58,864 bases of DNA from Bacillus sp. MM2020_4 (GCF_011250555.1 NZ_JAANMZ010000028.1:1-58864), one strand, 5' to 3'. Shown: positions 19,541 to 29,437, counted from the stretch's first letter. Made by a program: numbers and translations. Notes: generated from the sequence alone by a model not told the origin.

Positions 19541-20914
19541 ATGTCTAATCGTTATGCTGTGATTTTGGCCGCAGGGCAAGGAACGCGGATGAAATCAAAG
19601 CTGTATAAAGTATTACACCCAGTATGCGGCAAACCGATGGTACAACATGTTGTTGATCAAGTCACAAAGCTATGCGTTCAGGAAATGGTGACCATTATTG
19701 GCCATGGAGCTGAAAAGGTGCAAGCACAATTAGGAAATGCCAGCCACTATGCCTTGCAGGAAGAGCAATTGGGAACTGCCCATGCCGTGATGCAGGCCCA
19801 AGCAATTCTGGATGGAAAAGACGGTATAACTATTGTTGTCTGCGGTGACACTCCATTAATTAAAGCCGAGACAATGGAGTCTCTTTTTAAACATCATGAG
19901 CTGTCAGCTGCAAAAGCCACAATCCTCACAGCAAGAATCGAAGACCCAACAGGATACGGCAGAATCATTCGTAATGGAAACGGTCTTGTTGAAAAGATCG
20001 TTGAGCACAAGGATGCAACAGAAGCGGAACGGGGGATAAATGAAATCAATACAGGAACGTATTGTTTTGATAACCGTGCCTTATTCGAAGCATTACGGCA
20101 GGTCTCCAATGACAATGTTCAAGGCGAATACTATTTACCAGATGTCATCGAAATCCTGAAAAACCAGGGAGAAGTGGTCACAGCCTTCCAAACAGATGAA
20201 TTCGAAGAAACTTTGGGTGTAAACGATCGTGTTGCTTTAGCGGAAGCCGAGCGAATTATGCGTAAACGGACGAATGAAACTCATATGCGTAATGGGGTTA
20301 CCATTATTGATCCTGCTAACACATATATAGAAACAGCTGTTGAAATCGGACAGGATACTGTTATCTATCCAGGAACGATTATAAAAGGCAGGACAACCAT
20401 TGGAACAGAATGTCATATTGGCCCAAATTCAGAAATTGATGCATGCGAAATTGGCAATGAAACGGTTATTCGCCAATCGGCTGCACATAAAAGCTCAATT
20501 GGTTCCCATGTTAACATTGGTCCCTTTGCCCATATTCGTCCTGATTCCAATATAAGTGATGAGGTAAAAATCGGAAACTTCGTCGAAATTAAGAAAGCTG
20601 TTTTTGGAAAAGGAAGCAAGGCCTCGCATCTTAGCTATATCGGGGATGCCGAGGTGGGTAGTGATGTCAACATCGGCTGTGGTTCGATAACCGTGAATTA
20701 TGACGGTAAAAATAAGTTTTTAACAAAAATTGAAGATGGGGTCTTTATTGGCTGTAATTCTAACCTTGTTGCCCCTGTTACAATTGGTAAAGGTGCCTAT
20801 GTGGCAGCTGGATCTACCATCACAAAGAATGTTCCAGGTGATGCGTTGTCCATTGCACGAGCACGACAGGTAAATAAAGAAAACTACGTTCAAAAGCTTA
20901 ATCTTAAGAAATAG
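19541..20914 (+). CDS. glmU: Bifunctional GlmU: GlcNAc-1-P uridylyltransferase / GlcN-1-P acetyltransferase
   Basis: GlmU makes UDP-GlcNAc in two steps for peptidoglycan and teichoic acids (gcaD in B. subtilis). The 457 residues have an N-terminal pyrophosphorylase domain with [22 protein letters not shown], then a left-handed beta-helix of hexapeptide repeats from about 250. The acetyltransferase site has the [29 protein letters not shown] region. GGAGGA precedes the ATG. prs follows after 22 bases and is probably in the same transcript. Confidence 0.97.
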   Translation: MSNRYAVILAAGQGTRMKSKLYKVLHPVCGKPMVQHVVDQVTKLCVQEMVTIIGHGAEKVQAQLGNASHYALQEEQLGTAHAVMQAQAILDGKDGITIVVCGDTPLIKAETMESLFKHHELSAAKATILTARIEDPTGYGRIIRNGNGLVEKIVEHKDATEAERGINEINTGTYCFDNRALFEALRQVSNDNVQGEYYLPDVIEILKNQGEVVTAFQTDEFEETLGVNDRVALAEAERIMRKRTNETHMRNGVTIIDPANTYIETAVEIGQDTVIYPGTIIKGRTTIGTECHIGPNSEIDACEIGNETVIRQSAAHKSSIGSHVNIGPFAHIRPDSNISDEVKIGNFVEIKKAVFGKGSKASHLSYIGDAEVGSDVNIGCGSITVNYDGKNKFLTKIEDGVFIGCNSNLVAPVTIGKGAYVAAGSTITKNVPGDALSIARARQVNKENYVQKLNLKK

Positions 20915-20936
20915 CAATGATAATGGGAGGCCCATC

Positions 20937-21893
20937 ATGTCAAATCAATATTTAGATCCAAATTTAAAGGTGTTTAGTTTAAATTCAAATCTGCCCCTTG
21001 CACAAGAAATCGCTAAGGTTATTGGTGTGGAACTCGGAAAATGTTCAGTCTCAAAGTTTAGTGATGGAGAAATCCAAATTAATATTGAAGAAAGTATCCG
21101 TGGTTGTGATGTCTATGTTATTCAATCAACTAGTTTACCTGTAAATGATAATATTATGGAATTATTAATCATGATTGATGCTTTAAAGCGTGCTTCAGCA
21201 AAGACAATCAATATTGTTATGCCATACTATGGCTATGCACGTCAGGATCGTAAAGCACGAGCTCGTGAACCGATTACAGCTAAACTTGTGGCAAACCTGT
21301 TAGAGACTGCCGGTGCAACCCGTGTTATTTGTTTGGATCTCCATGCACCGCAAATTCAAGGATTCTTTGATATTCCAATTGATCATCTTATGGGTGTACC
21401 AATTTTATCAGAGTACTTTAAAAACAAGGAATTGCTTGGTGACATTGTCATTGTTTCCCCAGACCATGGCGGGGTAACAAGAGCACGAAAAATGGCAGAG
21501 CGTTTAAAAGCACCCATTGCCATTATCGATAAACGCCGTCCAAGACCGAATGTGGCTGAAGTGATGAATATTGTTGGTAATATTGAAGGGAAAGTAGCGA
21601 TCTTGATTGATGACATCATTGATACAGCAGGAACAATCACTCTTGCTGCCAATGCTTTAGTAGAGAATGGGGCTGCCGAGGTGTATGCGTGCTGTACACA
21701 TCCAGTATTATCAGGTCCAGCGATTGAACGTATTGAAAACTCGAAAATAAAAGAATTAGTTGTTACCAACTCGATTTCTCTTCCAGAAGAGAAAAGAAGA
21801 GGAAAAATTGTCAATCTATCTGTCGCTCCATTACTTGGTGAAGCAATCATTCGTGTCCACGAAGAGCAGTCTGTAAGTACACTGTTTGATTGA
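20937..21893 (+). CDS. prs: Ribose-phosphate pyrophosphokinase
   Basis: Makes PRPP from ribose-5-phosphate and ATP, the shared precursor of purines, pyrimidines, histidine, tryptophan and NAD. Its product is also the effector of PurR encoded nearby. Class I enzyme of 318 residues: [16 protein letters not shown] (the ATP-side loop), the [11 protein letters not shown] signature near 132-142, and the PRPP loop [10 protein letters not shown] near 222-231. GGGAGG precedes the ATG. Confidence 0.98.
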   Translation: MSNQYLDPNLKVFSLNSNLPLAQEIAKVIGVELGKCSVSKFSDGEIQINIEESIRGCDVYVIQSTSLPVNDNIMELLIMIDALKRASAKTINIVMPYYGYARQDRKARAREPITAKLVANLLETAGATRVICLDLHAPQIQGFFDIPIDHLMGVPILSEYFKNKELLGDIVIVSPDHGGVTRARKMAERLKAPIAIIDKRRPRPNVAEVMNIVGNIEGKVAILIDDIIDTAGTITLAANALVENGAAEVYACCTHPVLSGPAIERIENSKIKELVVTNSISLPEEKRRGKIVNLSVAPLLGEAIIRVHEEQSVSTLFD

Positions 21894-21925
21894 TATAAAA
21901 AGCGGTAGCGTTGGAAAATAAACAT

Positions 21926-21951
21926 GTTTAGTCCTTCCTGTTTTGGGGTAT
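21926..21951 (+). promoter_or_regulatory. sigma-B promoter of ctc
   Basis: GTTTAG (21926-21931), 14 bases, GGGTAT (21946-21951). The -10 is perfect sigma-B consensus and the -35 (GTTTAA) matches 5 of 6. ctc is a classic sigma-B gene. Confidence 0.85.
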
Positions 21952-21988
21952 TTTAAATAGATACTAAAGTAGGAAGGTGACGAAACAT

Positions 21989-22618
21989 ATGAGTACTGTT
22001 TTACAAGCAAAGGAACGGAAGGAACTCAAGTCTTCTGCTCTAAGGAAAATCAGGGAGGCTGGAAGCATCCCCGCCATTATTTACGGTGCTAGGTTTGAGA
22101 GTAAACCGGTATATGTGAGCTCGGCAGATTTAACAAAAACACTTCGAACGGTTGGCAGGAATGGAGTCATTTCCCTTGATGTGGATGGCAGCAAGCATGA
22201 TGTGGTGTTAACCGACTATCAAGAGGATGCTTTTAAAAAAGGAATTCTCCATGTAGATTTTCTAGCCGTGGATAAATCTTCAAAGATTAATGTTGAAGTC
22301 AAGCTTGTCCTTGTTGGAGAGGCAGTAGGTGTAAAAGATGGTGGTGTCCTACAGCAGCCTGTTCACCAATTATCGATTACGTCTACTCCTGACAATATTC
22401 CGGCGCAAATTGAAGTAGATATAACGAATCTGCAGGTAGGAGAAACCGTTTTGGCTGGTGATATTCCATCTGCCGGTGCCTTTACGATCAACCATGAGGA
22501 TGATGAAGTGATCGCCTCTATCCTACCTCCAAGACAGGAAGAGGAAATTAATGCTGGCGAGCAACAGGACGGCGGGCATCCAGATCAAGAAGAAGGTAGA
22601 GAAACGACTCCCGCCTAA
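21989..22618 (+). CDS. ctc: General stress protein Ctc (L25/TL5 family)
   Basis: A 5S-rRNA-binding ribosomal protein of the bL25 long form, 209 residues. The N-terminal L25 domain (about 1-95) starts STVLQAKERKELKSSALRKIREAGSIPAIIYG; the C-terminal TL5 beta domain has HQLSITSTPDNIPAQIEVDI. The tail after about 185 is acidic and low in complexity. ATG 21989 with AAGGTGA 8 bases upstream is preferred to GTG 21977. It is expressed under stress from a sigma-B promoter. Confidence 0.95.
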   Translation: MSTVLQAKERKELKSSALRKIREAGSIPAIIYGARFESKPVYVSSADLTKTLRTVGRNGVISLDVDGSKHDVVLTDYQEDAFKKGILHVDFLAVDKSSKINVEVKLVLVGEAVGVKDGGVLQQPVHQLSITSTPDNIPAQIEVDITNLQVGETVLAGDIPSAGAFTINHEDDEVIASILPPRQEEEINAGEQQDGGHPDQEEGRETTPA

Positions 22619-22631
22619 AGCTGAATAAGAG

Positions 22632-22663
22632 AAAAGACGTAACCTTAAATGGTTACGTCTTTT
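22632..22663 (+). terminator. ctc terminator
   Basis: AAAAGACGTAACC and GGTTACGTCTTTT form a perfect 13-bp stem with a 6-base loop. Confidence 0.92.
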
Positions 22664-22756
22664 AACGCATAATCAAAAGAATTATTATATAATGGGAGAA
22701 TAGCGATGTTTCGAAAAATTTTTAACAGGTTTGCTGAACCGAAAGAGGTGGGACCC

Positions 22757-23317
22757 ATGAAATGTATTGTTGGTTTAGGTAATCCTGGGAAGCAGTATGA
22801 ACAAACAAGACATAATATCGGCTTTGAAGTCATTGATGCCTTGGCTAATCTATTTTCGATCCCGTTAAATCAATCAAAATTTAAAGGTATGTATGGGATT
22901 GGTACTTATAATGGGGAAAAGATATTACTTTTAAAACCATTAACCTATATGAATTTGTCGGGAGAATCAATCAGAGCGGTCATGGATTACTATCAAATAG
23001 AGTTAGAGGATTTAGTAATCATTTATGATGATCTTGATCTGCCAGTCGGGAAGATACGGCTTCGGCAAAAAGGGAGCCCTGGCGGCCACAATGGAATTAA
23101 GTCTACTGTTGCCCATCTTGGTACGCAGGAATTTAACCGTATTCGAATCGGCATTGACCGTCCTAAAACAGGAATGAGTGTACCTGACTACGTTCTTGGG
23201 CGTTTCCGCCCCGATGAAATGCCATTTACAAAGGAAGCCGTGAAAAGAAGTGCGGATGCCTGTGCGTCCTGGCTTGAAAAACCGTTTTTGCAAGTCATGA
23301 ATGAATATAATCAGTAA
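22757..23317 (+). CDS. pth: Peptidyl-tRNA hydrolase
   Basis: Releases tRNA from prematurely dropped peptidyl-tRNA (spoVC in B. subtilis). The 186 residues show [24 protein letters not shown] with the catalytic histidine near 20, [37 protein letters not shown] and the [11 protein letters not shown] strand. ATG 22757 with GTGGG upstream fits relatives; the frame is open back to 22706. A TATAAT at 22688-22693 is a possible -10. fin and mfd follow as in B. subtilis. Confidence 0.96.
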   Translation: MKCIVGLGNPGKQYEQTRHNIGFEVIDALANLFSIPLNQSKFKGMYGIGTYNGEKILLLKPLTYMNLSGESIRAVMDYYQIELEDLVIIYDDLDLPVGKIRLRQKGSPGGHNGIKSTVAHLGTQEFNRIRIGIDRPKTGMSVPDYVLGRFRPDEMPFTKEAVKRSADACASWLEKPFLQVMNEYNQ

Positions 23318-23463
23318 TTGTTCATGATACAAGTCTTTCTTTCATACAATAAAGCAAAACTGTGGAAAGTAGAATGCAGGGCTATGTTAGCCTAAACTAG
23401 GTGAATAAGTTCCTCCTATCAGGTTAATACTATGAAGGAATCGTAGATTAGGGAGGGACCCGT

Positions 23464-23694
23464 GTGACCATCCATTACCATTGTCGTCATTGTGGTACAA
23501 AACTTGGTTCCATTGATAAAGCATCGGTACACTCAGAAACCCTTGGTCTTCATAAATTAACGGATCAAGAAAGACAGGAAATGGTTGCTTATGACGCATC
23601 TGGTGATATTCATATTACAGCCATTTGCGAGGACTGCCAAGAGGCATTAGAGCGGAACCCAGATTACCATCAATACGATTTCCTTATTCACTAA
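23464..23694 (+). CDS. fin: Anti-sigma factor Fin (YabK)
   Basis: Fin is a small forespore protein that inhibits sigma-F and favours the switch to sigma-G. The 76 residues contain two CxxC zinc pairs, HYHCRHCGTKLG at the start and TAICEDCQEALERNPDYH near the end, with GLHKLTDQERQEM between. The GTG at 23464 has GGGAGGG about 6 bases upstream. I could not find a clean sigma-F promoter; the best upstream candidate (GAATA near 23403 with GGTTAATACTA near 23422) is weak. A terminator separates it from mfd. Confidence 0.93.
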   Translation: MTIHYHCRHCGTKLGSIDKASVHSETLGLHKLTDQERQEMVAYDASGDIHITAICEDCQEALERNPDYHQYDFLIH

Positions 23695-23697
23695 CCA

Positions 23698-23724
23698 GCT
23701 TTGGAAGCCCTCCAAAGCGTTTTT
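23698..23724 (+). terminator. fin terminator
   Basis: GCTTTGGA (23698-23705), loop AGCCC, TCCAAAGC (23711-23718), then GTTTTT. Perfect 8-bp stem. Confidence 0.85.
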
Positions 23725-23784
23725 CTATTTATTATTTTTACTATATAAATGCTAGTAATATGAAATAAGAAGGGGGGAGAAACC

Positions 23785-26700
23785 TTGAACGGTTTAAAGT
23801 CATTATTCCTGCATCAGGAAGATATTCACTCGATGATTGCCGGGATTGAGGGAGGATTAAAGGAACAGCTTGCAGCCGGTTTATCTGGATCGTCAAGAAC
23901 GGTACTGACCGCTTGTATTTACGAGCAGATGAAACGGCCAATCATGCTTGTTACCCATAATCTATTACAAGCGCAAAAACTCTATGATGATATTGTCAAT
24001 CTATTAAGTGAGAGGGAAGTATTTCTTTTTCCTGCCAATGAGGTAATCGCGGCTGAGCTTAGCATTGCGAGTCCGGAATTAAAAGCGCAAAGAATAGAGG
24101 CCTTAAATCATTGGAGCAGGTCAGATCAAGGAATTATAATTGTCCCAATTGCCGGCTTAAAGAAAATCATTCCTCCGAAGTCCTTATGGAACTCTTATCA
24201 GCTGAAGTTAGCAGTTGGCCAGGATATCGATATTGATAAATCGCTCCATACCTTTGTTAAAATGGGTTATGTCCGTGTTGAAATGGTGACCACGCCAGGG
24301 GAATTCAGTGTCAGAGGCGGGATCATTGATATTTATCCGCTTACGGAGGCAGATCCGCTACGGATAGAGCTATTTGATACAGAAATCGACTCAATCCGTT
24401 ATTTCTCTCTTGATGATCAACGCTCCAAAGGAAAAATCAAGGAAGTGTTGATTGGGCCCGCAACAGAAATTCTGTTAGAGGCAGAGGATTATAGCCGAAT
24501 GATTTCAAAGCTTGAAACTGGATTAGCGCATAGCTTAAAGAAGTTAAAAGACGATAAAGCGAAAATACAGCTCAACCAGAATATCAGCCATGATCTTGAA
24601 CAGTTAAAGCATGGGCAAAAACCTGACCAAGTCTATAAATACTTATCACTCGCATACGACCAACCTGCTAGTTTACTAGACTACCTTCCACGGAATGGTC
24701 TTGTGTTTATTGATGAAATCAGCCGGGTTCAAGAGATGAATGATTCCCTTGTGAAAGAGGAAGCCGAGTGGTATACAGGGTTACTTGGTGAGGGACAAAT
24801 CATCCATGATTTACATATTTCCCATGACTTACAAGCGATGCTGCAGAAAAAGGAATTCCCTATTCTTTATATGTCCTTATTCTTACGTCATGTAGCCAAT
24901 ACGAGCCCGCAAAATATCATTAATATTTCCTGTAAGCAAATGCAAAATTTCCATGGGCAAATGCATCTATTAAAAGCAGAAGTTGACAGATGGAAAAAGG
25001 GGAATTATTCAGTTGTCTTTTTAGGCCAGGACGAAGAGCGGGTTAAAAAGTTAGAGCGTGTGCTCGAAGACTATGAAATTGATGCCACTATCGTTAAAGA
25101 TGGCCAACAGATTTTACCTGGCAGAATTCAGATTATGAAAGGAAACCTGCAATCAGGGTTTGAACTTTCTATCCAGAAAATGGCCATTATCACGGAAGAA
25201 GAATTATTTAATAAACGGGTGAAGAAATCTAAAAGCCGGCAAAAATTATCGAATGCAGAACGGATTAAGAGTTATTCTGAACTTAAGATTGGCGATTATG
25301 TAGTTCACGTCAATCACGGGATTGGGAAATATCTTGGAATTGAAACCCTTGTCATTAACGGGGTTCATAAGGATTACCTGCACATCCGCTACCAGGGAAC
25401 AGATAAGCTGTATGTTCCAGTGGAACAAATCGACCTTGTCCAGAAATATGTTGGTTCGGAAGGGAAAGAGCCCAAAGTATACAAGCTGGGCGGCAGTGAT
25501 TGGAAGAAAGTTAAGAAAAAGGTTGAATCCTCTGTCCAGGATATTGCCGACGATTTAATTAAATTATATGCAGAACGTGAAGCGGCTGTAGGCTACGGGT
25601 TTTCACCGGACGGTGATATGCAGCGGGAATTTGAAACATCCTTTGCCTACCAGGAAACAGAAGACCAGCTTCGTTCTATCGTTGAAATCAAAAGGGATAT
25701 GGAAAGAGCACGCCCAATGGATCGTCTCTTGTGCGGTGATGTCGGTTATGGCAAAACAGAGGTTGCGATTCGCGCCGCCTTTAAGGCGATTGCTGATGGG
25801 AAGCAAGTAGCCTTTCTCGTGCCGACGACTATTTTGGCACAACAGCATTTTGAAACATTAAGGGAGCGCTTTCAGGATTATCCGATTAATATTGGGTTAT
25901 TAAGCCGTTTCCGCTCGAAGAAGCAGCAGACGGAAACCATGAAGGGTTTAAAAGCGGGGACGGTCGACATTGTGGTCGGTACCCACCGTCTGCTCTCAAA
26001 GGATATTGTCTATCGTGATTTAGGACTGTTAATTATTGATGAAGAGCAACGATTTGGGGTTACCCATAAAGAAAAGATTAAGAAGTTAAAGACGAATGTC
26101 GATGTATTAACCTTAACGGCAACGCCCATCCCAAGGACACTCCATATGTCGATGCTTGGTGTCAGAGATTTATCCGTTATTGAAACACCGCCAGAGAATC
26201 GGTTCCCGGTGCAGACCTATGTCATGGAATATAATGGCTCGTTAGTGCGGGAAGCGATTGAACGGGAGCTAGCCCGCGACGGACAAGTCTACTTTTTATA
26301 TAACAGGGTTGAAGATATTGAACGGAAAGCTGAGGAAATATCGATGCTAGTCCCTGATGCACGGGTTACCTGTGCCCATGGGCAGATGACGGAAAATGAA
26401 TTGGAATCTGTCATGATTAGCTTCCTTGCTGGTGAATTTGATGTTCTTGTCAGCACGACCATTATTGAAACTGGTGTGGATATACCGAATGTGAATACCT
26501 TGATCGTTTTTGATGCCGACCGTATGGGACTTTCCCAGCTTTATCAGCTCCGCGGCCGTGTTGGAAGATCCAATCGCGTCGCCTATGCGTATTTTACCTA
26601 TCGTAAGGATAAGGTGTTAACAGAGGTGGCGGAAAAACGCCTCCAGGCCATTAAAGAGTTTACGGAGTTAGGTTCCGGCTTTAAAATTGCGATGCGTGAT

Positions 26701-27321
26701 TTATCGATTCGCGGCGCTGGAAATTTATTGGGTGCCCAACAGCATGGTTTTATTGACTCAGTCGGTTTTGATCTTTATTCGCAAATGCTAAAAGAGGCAA
26801 TTGAAGCCAGAAGGGGAGAACTCGGTGCAGAAGTAAAGAAATCAGTTGAAATTGACTTGGAAATTGATGCGTATATTCCGGATACGTACATTAAAGATGG
26901 CCATCAAAAGATTGAGATGTATAAGCGGTTTAGGGGGCTTGAATCCATTGAGGAAATGGAGGAACTCCAGGAAGAGATGCATGACCGCTTTGGTGAATAT
27001 CCAGCAGAGGTGGACTACCTTTTCCAAATTGCTGAAATAAAAGTGTATGCTCTTGAAAATGGAGTCGACCAAATTAAACAAGCGAAACAAGAGGTGACCA
27101 TTTTTATCAATGATCAGGTTACTAACACCATTGATGGCGCAAAAATATTCCATATTGGCAGTAAATTTGGCCGTAATGTAAATCCAGGGATGGAAGGCAC
27201 CAAATTAAAAATTGTGATCAAAACAAAAGAATATGATACTGCACAATGGCTTCACATTGTCAGAGAGATGGTGAAAGGTATTCCGCTAGCTAAACGGGAA
27301 CGGGAAAACCCTGTTAAGTAA
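23785..27321 (+). CDS. mfd: Transcription-repair coupling factor Mfd
   Basis: Mfd removes RNA polymerase stalled at lesions and recruits UvrA. The 1178 residues follow the normal order: an N-terminal UvrB-like region (about 1-350), the RNA polymerase-interacting CarD-like domain starting near YSELKIGDYVVHVNHGIGKYLG (about 495-570), the RecG-like helicase with Walker A GDVGYGKT at 651-658, the DEEQ box at 752-755 and QLRGRVGRSNR motif VI, and a C-terminal TRCF domain from about 1000. The TTG start has a strong GGGGGGAG 7 bases upstream. Confidence 0.97.
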   Translation: MNGLKSLFLHQEDIHSMIAGIEGGLKEQLAAGLSGSSRTVLTACIYEQMKRPIMLVTHNLLQAQKLYDDIVNLLSEREVFLFPANEVIAAELSIASPELKAQRIEALNHWSRSDQGIIIVPIAGLKKIIPPKSLWNSYQLKLAVGQDIDIDKSLHTFVKMGYVRVEMVTTPGEFSVRGGIIDIYPLTEADPLRIELFDTEIDSIRYFSLDDQRSKGKIKEVLIGPATEILLEAEDYSRMISKLETGLAHSLKKLKDDKAKIQLNQNISHDLEQLKHGQKPDQVYKYLSLAYDQPASLLDYLPRNGLVFIDEISRVQEMNDSLVKEEAEWYTGLLGEGQIIHDLHISHDLQAMLQKKEFPILYMSLFLRHVANTSPQNIINISCKQMQNFHGQMHLLKAEVDRWKKGNYSVVFLGQDEERVKKLERVLEDYEIDATIVKDGQQILPGRIQIMKGNLQSGFELSIQKMAIITEEELFNKRVKKSKSRQKLSNAERIKSYSELKIGDYVVHVNHGIGKYLGIETLVINGVHKDYLHIRYQGTDKLYVPVEQIDLVQKYVGSEGKEPKVYKLGGSDWKKVKKKVESSVQDIADDLIKLYAEREAAVGYGFSPDGDMQREFETSFAYQETEDQLRSIVEIKRDMERARPMDRLLCGDVGYGKTEVAIRAAFKAIADGKQVAFLVPTTILAQQHFETLRERFQDYPINIGLLSRFRSKKQQTETMKGLKAGTVDIVVGTHRLLSKDIVYRDLGLLIIDEEQRFGVTHKEKIKKLKTNVDVLTLTATPIPRTLHMSMLGVRDLSVIETPPENRFPVQTYVMEYNGSLVREAIERELARDGQVYFLYNRVEDIERKAEEISMLVPDARVTCAHGQMTENELESVMISFLAGEFDVLVSTTIIETGVDIPNVNTLIVFDADRMGLSQLYQLRGRVGRSNRVAYAYFTYRKDKVLTEVAEKRLQAIKEFTELGSGFKIAMRDLSIRGAGNLLGAQQHGFIDSVGFDLYSQMLKEAIEARRGELGAEVKKSVEIDLEIDAYIPDTYIKDGHQKIEMYKRFRGLESIEEMEELQEEMHDRFGEYPAEVDYLFQIAEIKVYALENGVDQIKQAKQEVTIFINDQVTNTIDGAKIFHIGSKFGRNVNPGMEGTKLKIVIKTKEYDTAQWLHIVREMVKGIPLAKRERENPVK

Positions 27322-27340
27322 TAAAAAATAATTCGATTGT

Positions 27341-27369
27341 GTATAGAACTTTCCAGATGAAAGATACTA
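27341..27369 (+). promoter_or_regulatory. Candidate sigma-G promoter of spoVT
   Basis: GTATA (27341-27345), 17 bases, GATACTA (27363-27369), against GHATR and CATNHTA. The only deviation is G for C at the first -10 base. The start near 27376 would put the repeat at 27415-27534 inside the spoVT leader. Confidence 0.5.
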
Positions 27370-27414
27370 AGTTCAAAGTTGGTAAATGAGGATTATTATC
27401 TTAAAAAGATAACG

Positions 27415-27534
27415 GTCTAGCTGCAGCGCCTAGGGGCTCTGAGGTCTAAGCCAATCAGTCAAGAAGGCTAAAGAACAGCCTTCTCGCCTGCTCGTCTAGA
27501 CTCACGCCCCTGGTCAAGGCGCTTCCGCTTTTCT
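27415..27534 (+). repeat. Intergenic hairpin-ended repeat, copy C
   Basis: A 120-bp element with complementary ends: AGCGCCTAGGGGC near the left pairs with GCCCCTGGTCAAGGCGCTT near the right. It ends CGCTTCCGCTTTTC like copy A at 12991, but its middle differs, with an inner hairpin AGAAGGCT...AGCCTTCT near 27462-27485. Confidence 0.8.
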
Positions 27535-27580
27535 GATTACCAAGTTGAAAAATCATCAGATGAAAGTGAGGCAACATTGG

Positions 27581-28117
27581 ATGAAAGCAACTGGAATAGT
27601 TCGTCGAATCGATGATTTGGGTCGTGTCGTCATTCCCAAAGAAATACGCAGAACCTTGCGTATTCGTGAAGGGGACCCGTTAGAGATTTTTGTGGATCGA
27701 GACGGGGAAGTCATTTTAAAGAAGTATTCACCAATCAGCGAATTAAGCGATTTTGCCAAAGAATATGCAGAAGCCCTATTTGATAGCCTCGGTAACCCTG
27801 TTTTAATCTGTGATAGAGATACTTATATTGCTCTTGCTGGTAGTTCTAAAAAAGATTACTTAAATAAGAATATCAGTGATTTAGTGGAAAAAACAATGGA
27901 AGAGCGGAACTCGGTGATCCAAACACAGCAAGGCGATATTGCACTAGCTGATGGTAATGATGAAACCGTATCCTCCTATACTATTGGACCGATTATTGCC
28001 AATGGTGACCCTATTGGTGCCGTTATTATTTTTTCTAGAGAAGGTACACTTGGAGAAGTAGAACAAAAGGCAGTTGAAACAGCTGCAGGTTTCCTGGCAA
28101 GACAGATGGAGTCATAA
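27581..28117 (+). CDS. spoVT: Stage V sporulation regulator SpoVT
   Basis: An AbrB-family regulator that adjusts sigma-G-dependent genes in the forespore. The 178 residues have the N-terminal swapped-hairpin DNA-binding domain, MKATGIVRRIDDLGRVVIPKEIRRTLRI, similar to AbrB encoded at 7762, and a C-terminal GAF-like domain ending in AVETAAGFLARQME. ATG 27581 fits relatives exactly; GTGAGG lies 9 bases upstream. The conserved neighbour yabM is displaced by the lactate gene block. Confidence 0.96.
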   Translation: MKATGIVRRIDDLGRVVIPKEIRRTLRIREGDPLEIFVDRDGEVILKKYSPISELSDFAKEYAEALFDSLGNPVLICDRDTYIALAGSSKKDYLNKNISDLVEKTMEERNSVIQTQQGDIALADGNDETVSSYTIGPIIANGDPIGAVIIFSREGTLGEVEQKAVETAAGFLARQMES

Positions 28118-28124
28118 TTAACAT

Positions 28125-28156
28125 GAAAAAAGGCAGCCGAGGCTGTCCTTTTTTAT
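28125..28156. terminator. Terminator between spoVT and the convergent aminotransferase
   Basis: A stem with one bulge (AAGGCAGC with GCTGTCCTT, loop CGAG) has A-rich sequence on one side and T-rich on the other, so it can serve both genes. Confidence 0.72.
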
Positions 28157-28157
28157 G

Positions 28158-29315
28158 TTATTTCCGGTGGGCTGTCAGAAATACGTTCTGTGCAGCGCTC
28201 ACTCCGGCTCCTGGTTCAAAGGAATAGGAGAAGTCTTGTAGGCCTGCCTCCATGAGTGAAACAGCTTCAAGGATGTCGCTAGGAAAACAGTAACCCATAT
28301 GGCCAAATCGGAACAGCTTTCCTTGCAAGGACCCTAGCCCGCCAGCAAAATCAAGGTGATATTTTTGCTTTAAATGGCCAATAAATGAAGAAAGATCCAA
28401 TCCCTCAGGTGTACGTATAGCCGTAATCGTTGGGGAAGCGTACTCGTCACTCGTCAACAACCCGATAGAAAGGGACTTCATTGCCGCACGAACCATGTCT
28501 TTCATAAGCTCATGTCTTGCAACCGTTTGCGAAAAACCACCTTCCGCATCAATTAAATCGCATACCGCAGAAAGCCCGTAAATGAGGGAAACAGCAGGGG
28601 TGTTAGGTGTCATACCCTTCACGGCCCAATCACGATAACTAAGTAAATTCAAATAATAAGATGCTGTCTGATTTTCCTCGATTACTTTCCATGCCTTTTC
28701 ACTAATGCTCAACAGGGCAAGTCCAGGTGGAAGCATCATCGCTTTTTGTGACCCGGTTACTAAAATATCAATCCCCCATTGATCCATTTCAGCAGGTGCA
28801 CCGCCAATACAACTGACTCCATCAACAATAAATAGTGCATCCGAACAAGTATGGACGACATGTGCTAATTTATCGATAGGGTTTAAAATCCCCGTTGATG
28901 TTTCGTTATAGGTGGCAAAGACTGCCTTAATGTTTGATAAAGGTTTAAGAAACTCAGTAAGATCCTCCTCACTACATGCCTCGCCCCAAGTCTTTTCAAG
29001 CTTATGTACATGGAAACCATATTTCTCACAAATAGAGACAAAATAGTCGCCAAAGGCGCCAACTGTGATGACCACAACTTCTTCTCCTCGAGAAACCGTG
29101 TTGACCGCTGCGGCTTCCAATGCAGCCGTACCACCTGACGGCAACAGCAGAATATCCTGTTTCGTACCGAAAATAGGTTTCACACGATTTGTGGTTTCTT
29201 GATATAAATGGACGAATTCCTCGCTGCGATGACTGATCATATCCTGATTCATTGCTTGCAGCACTTTCTTAGGGATTGGGGTAGGTCCGGGATGTCTTAA
29301 AATATTTGGATACAT
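28158..29315 (-). CDS. Class-V PLP-dependent aminotransferase (alanine/serine-glyoxylate type)
   Basis: A fold-type I enzyme of 385 residues. The N-terminal HPGPTPIPKKVLQAM, LLPSGGTAALEAA (cofactor phosphate loop), IVDGVSCIGG with D165, and the Schiff-base lysine K191 in TGSQKAMMLPPG place it in the family with alanine-glyoxylate, serine-glyoxylate and ureidoglycine-glyoxylate aminotransferases (PucG, YurG). Exact substrates cannot be assigned. A pyruvate- or glyoxylate-linked role would suit the neighbouring lactate genes, but that is inference. GGAGGG precedes its ATG on the minus strand. It lies 141 bases downstream of lutP, with the lutP terminator between. Confidence 0.85.
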   Translation of the reverse strand: MYPNILRHPGPTPIPKKVLQAMNQDMISHRSEEFVHLYQETTNRVKPIFGTKQDILLLPSGGTAALEAAAVNTVSRGEEVVVITVGAFGDYFVSICEKYGFHVHKLEKTWGEACSEEDLTEFLKPLSNIKAVFATYNETSTGILNPIDKLAHVVHTCSDALFIVDGVSCIGGAPAEMDQWGIDILVTGSQKAMMLPPGLALLSISEKAWKVIEENQTASYYLNLLSYRDWAVKGMTPNTPAVSLIYGLSAVCDLIDAEGGFSQTVARHELMKDMVRAAMKSLSIGLLTSDEYASPTITAIRTPEGLDLSSFIGHLKQKYHLDFAGGLGSLQGKLFRFGHMGYCFPSDILEAVSLMEAGLQDFSYSFEPGAGVSAAQNVFLTAHRK

Positions 29316-29405
29316 ACGTTTCCCTCCAATTGTTTTTTGCGAATTTTAGTTATGCTACTTAAATTATAGCCCATTTTTATCGGCAATAGGAAAAGTTTCC
29401 CGAAT

Positions 29406-29437
29406 AAAAAGGGCTCTATCCAGAAAAGGACTGAGCC
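29406..29437 (-). terminator. lutP terminator
   Basis: On the minus strand GGCTCAGTCC pairs with GGATAGAGCC (two central mismatches), followed by CTTTTT. It separates lutP from the aminotransferase. Confidence 0.65.

Noticed and set aside
23401..23432. Sigma-F promoter of fin (GAATA with GGTTAATACTA)
   Set aside because: The -10 fails two of the six defined positions and the spacing is one short, so I do not list it as a feature.
25246..27153. Small antisense and out-of-frame open frames within mfd
   Set aside because: mfd is continuous and well conserved here; these frames show no independent features.
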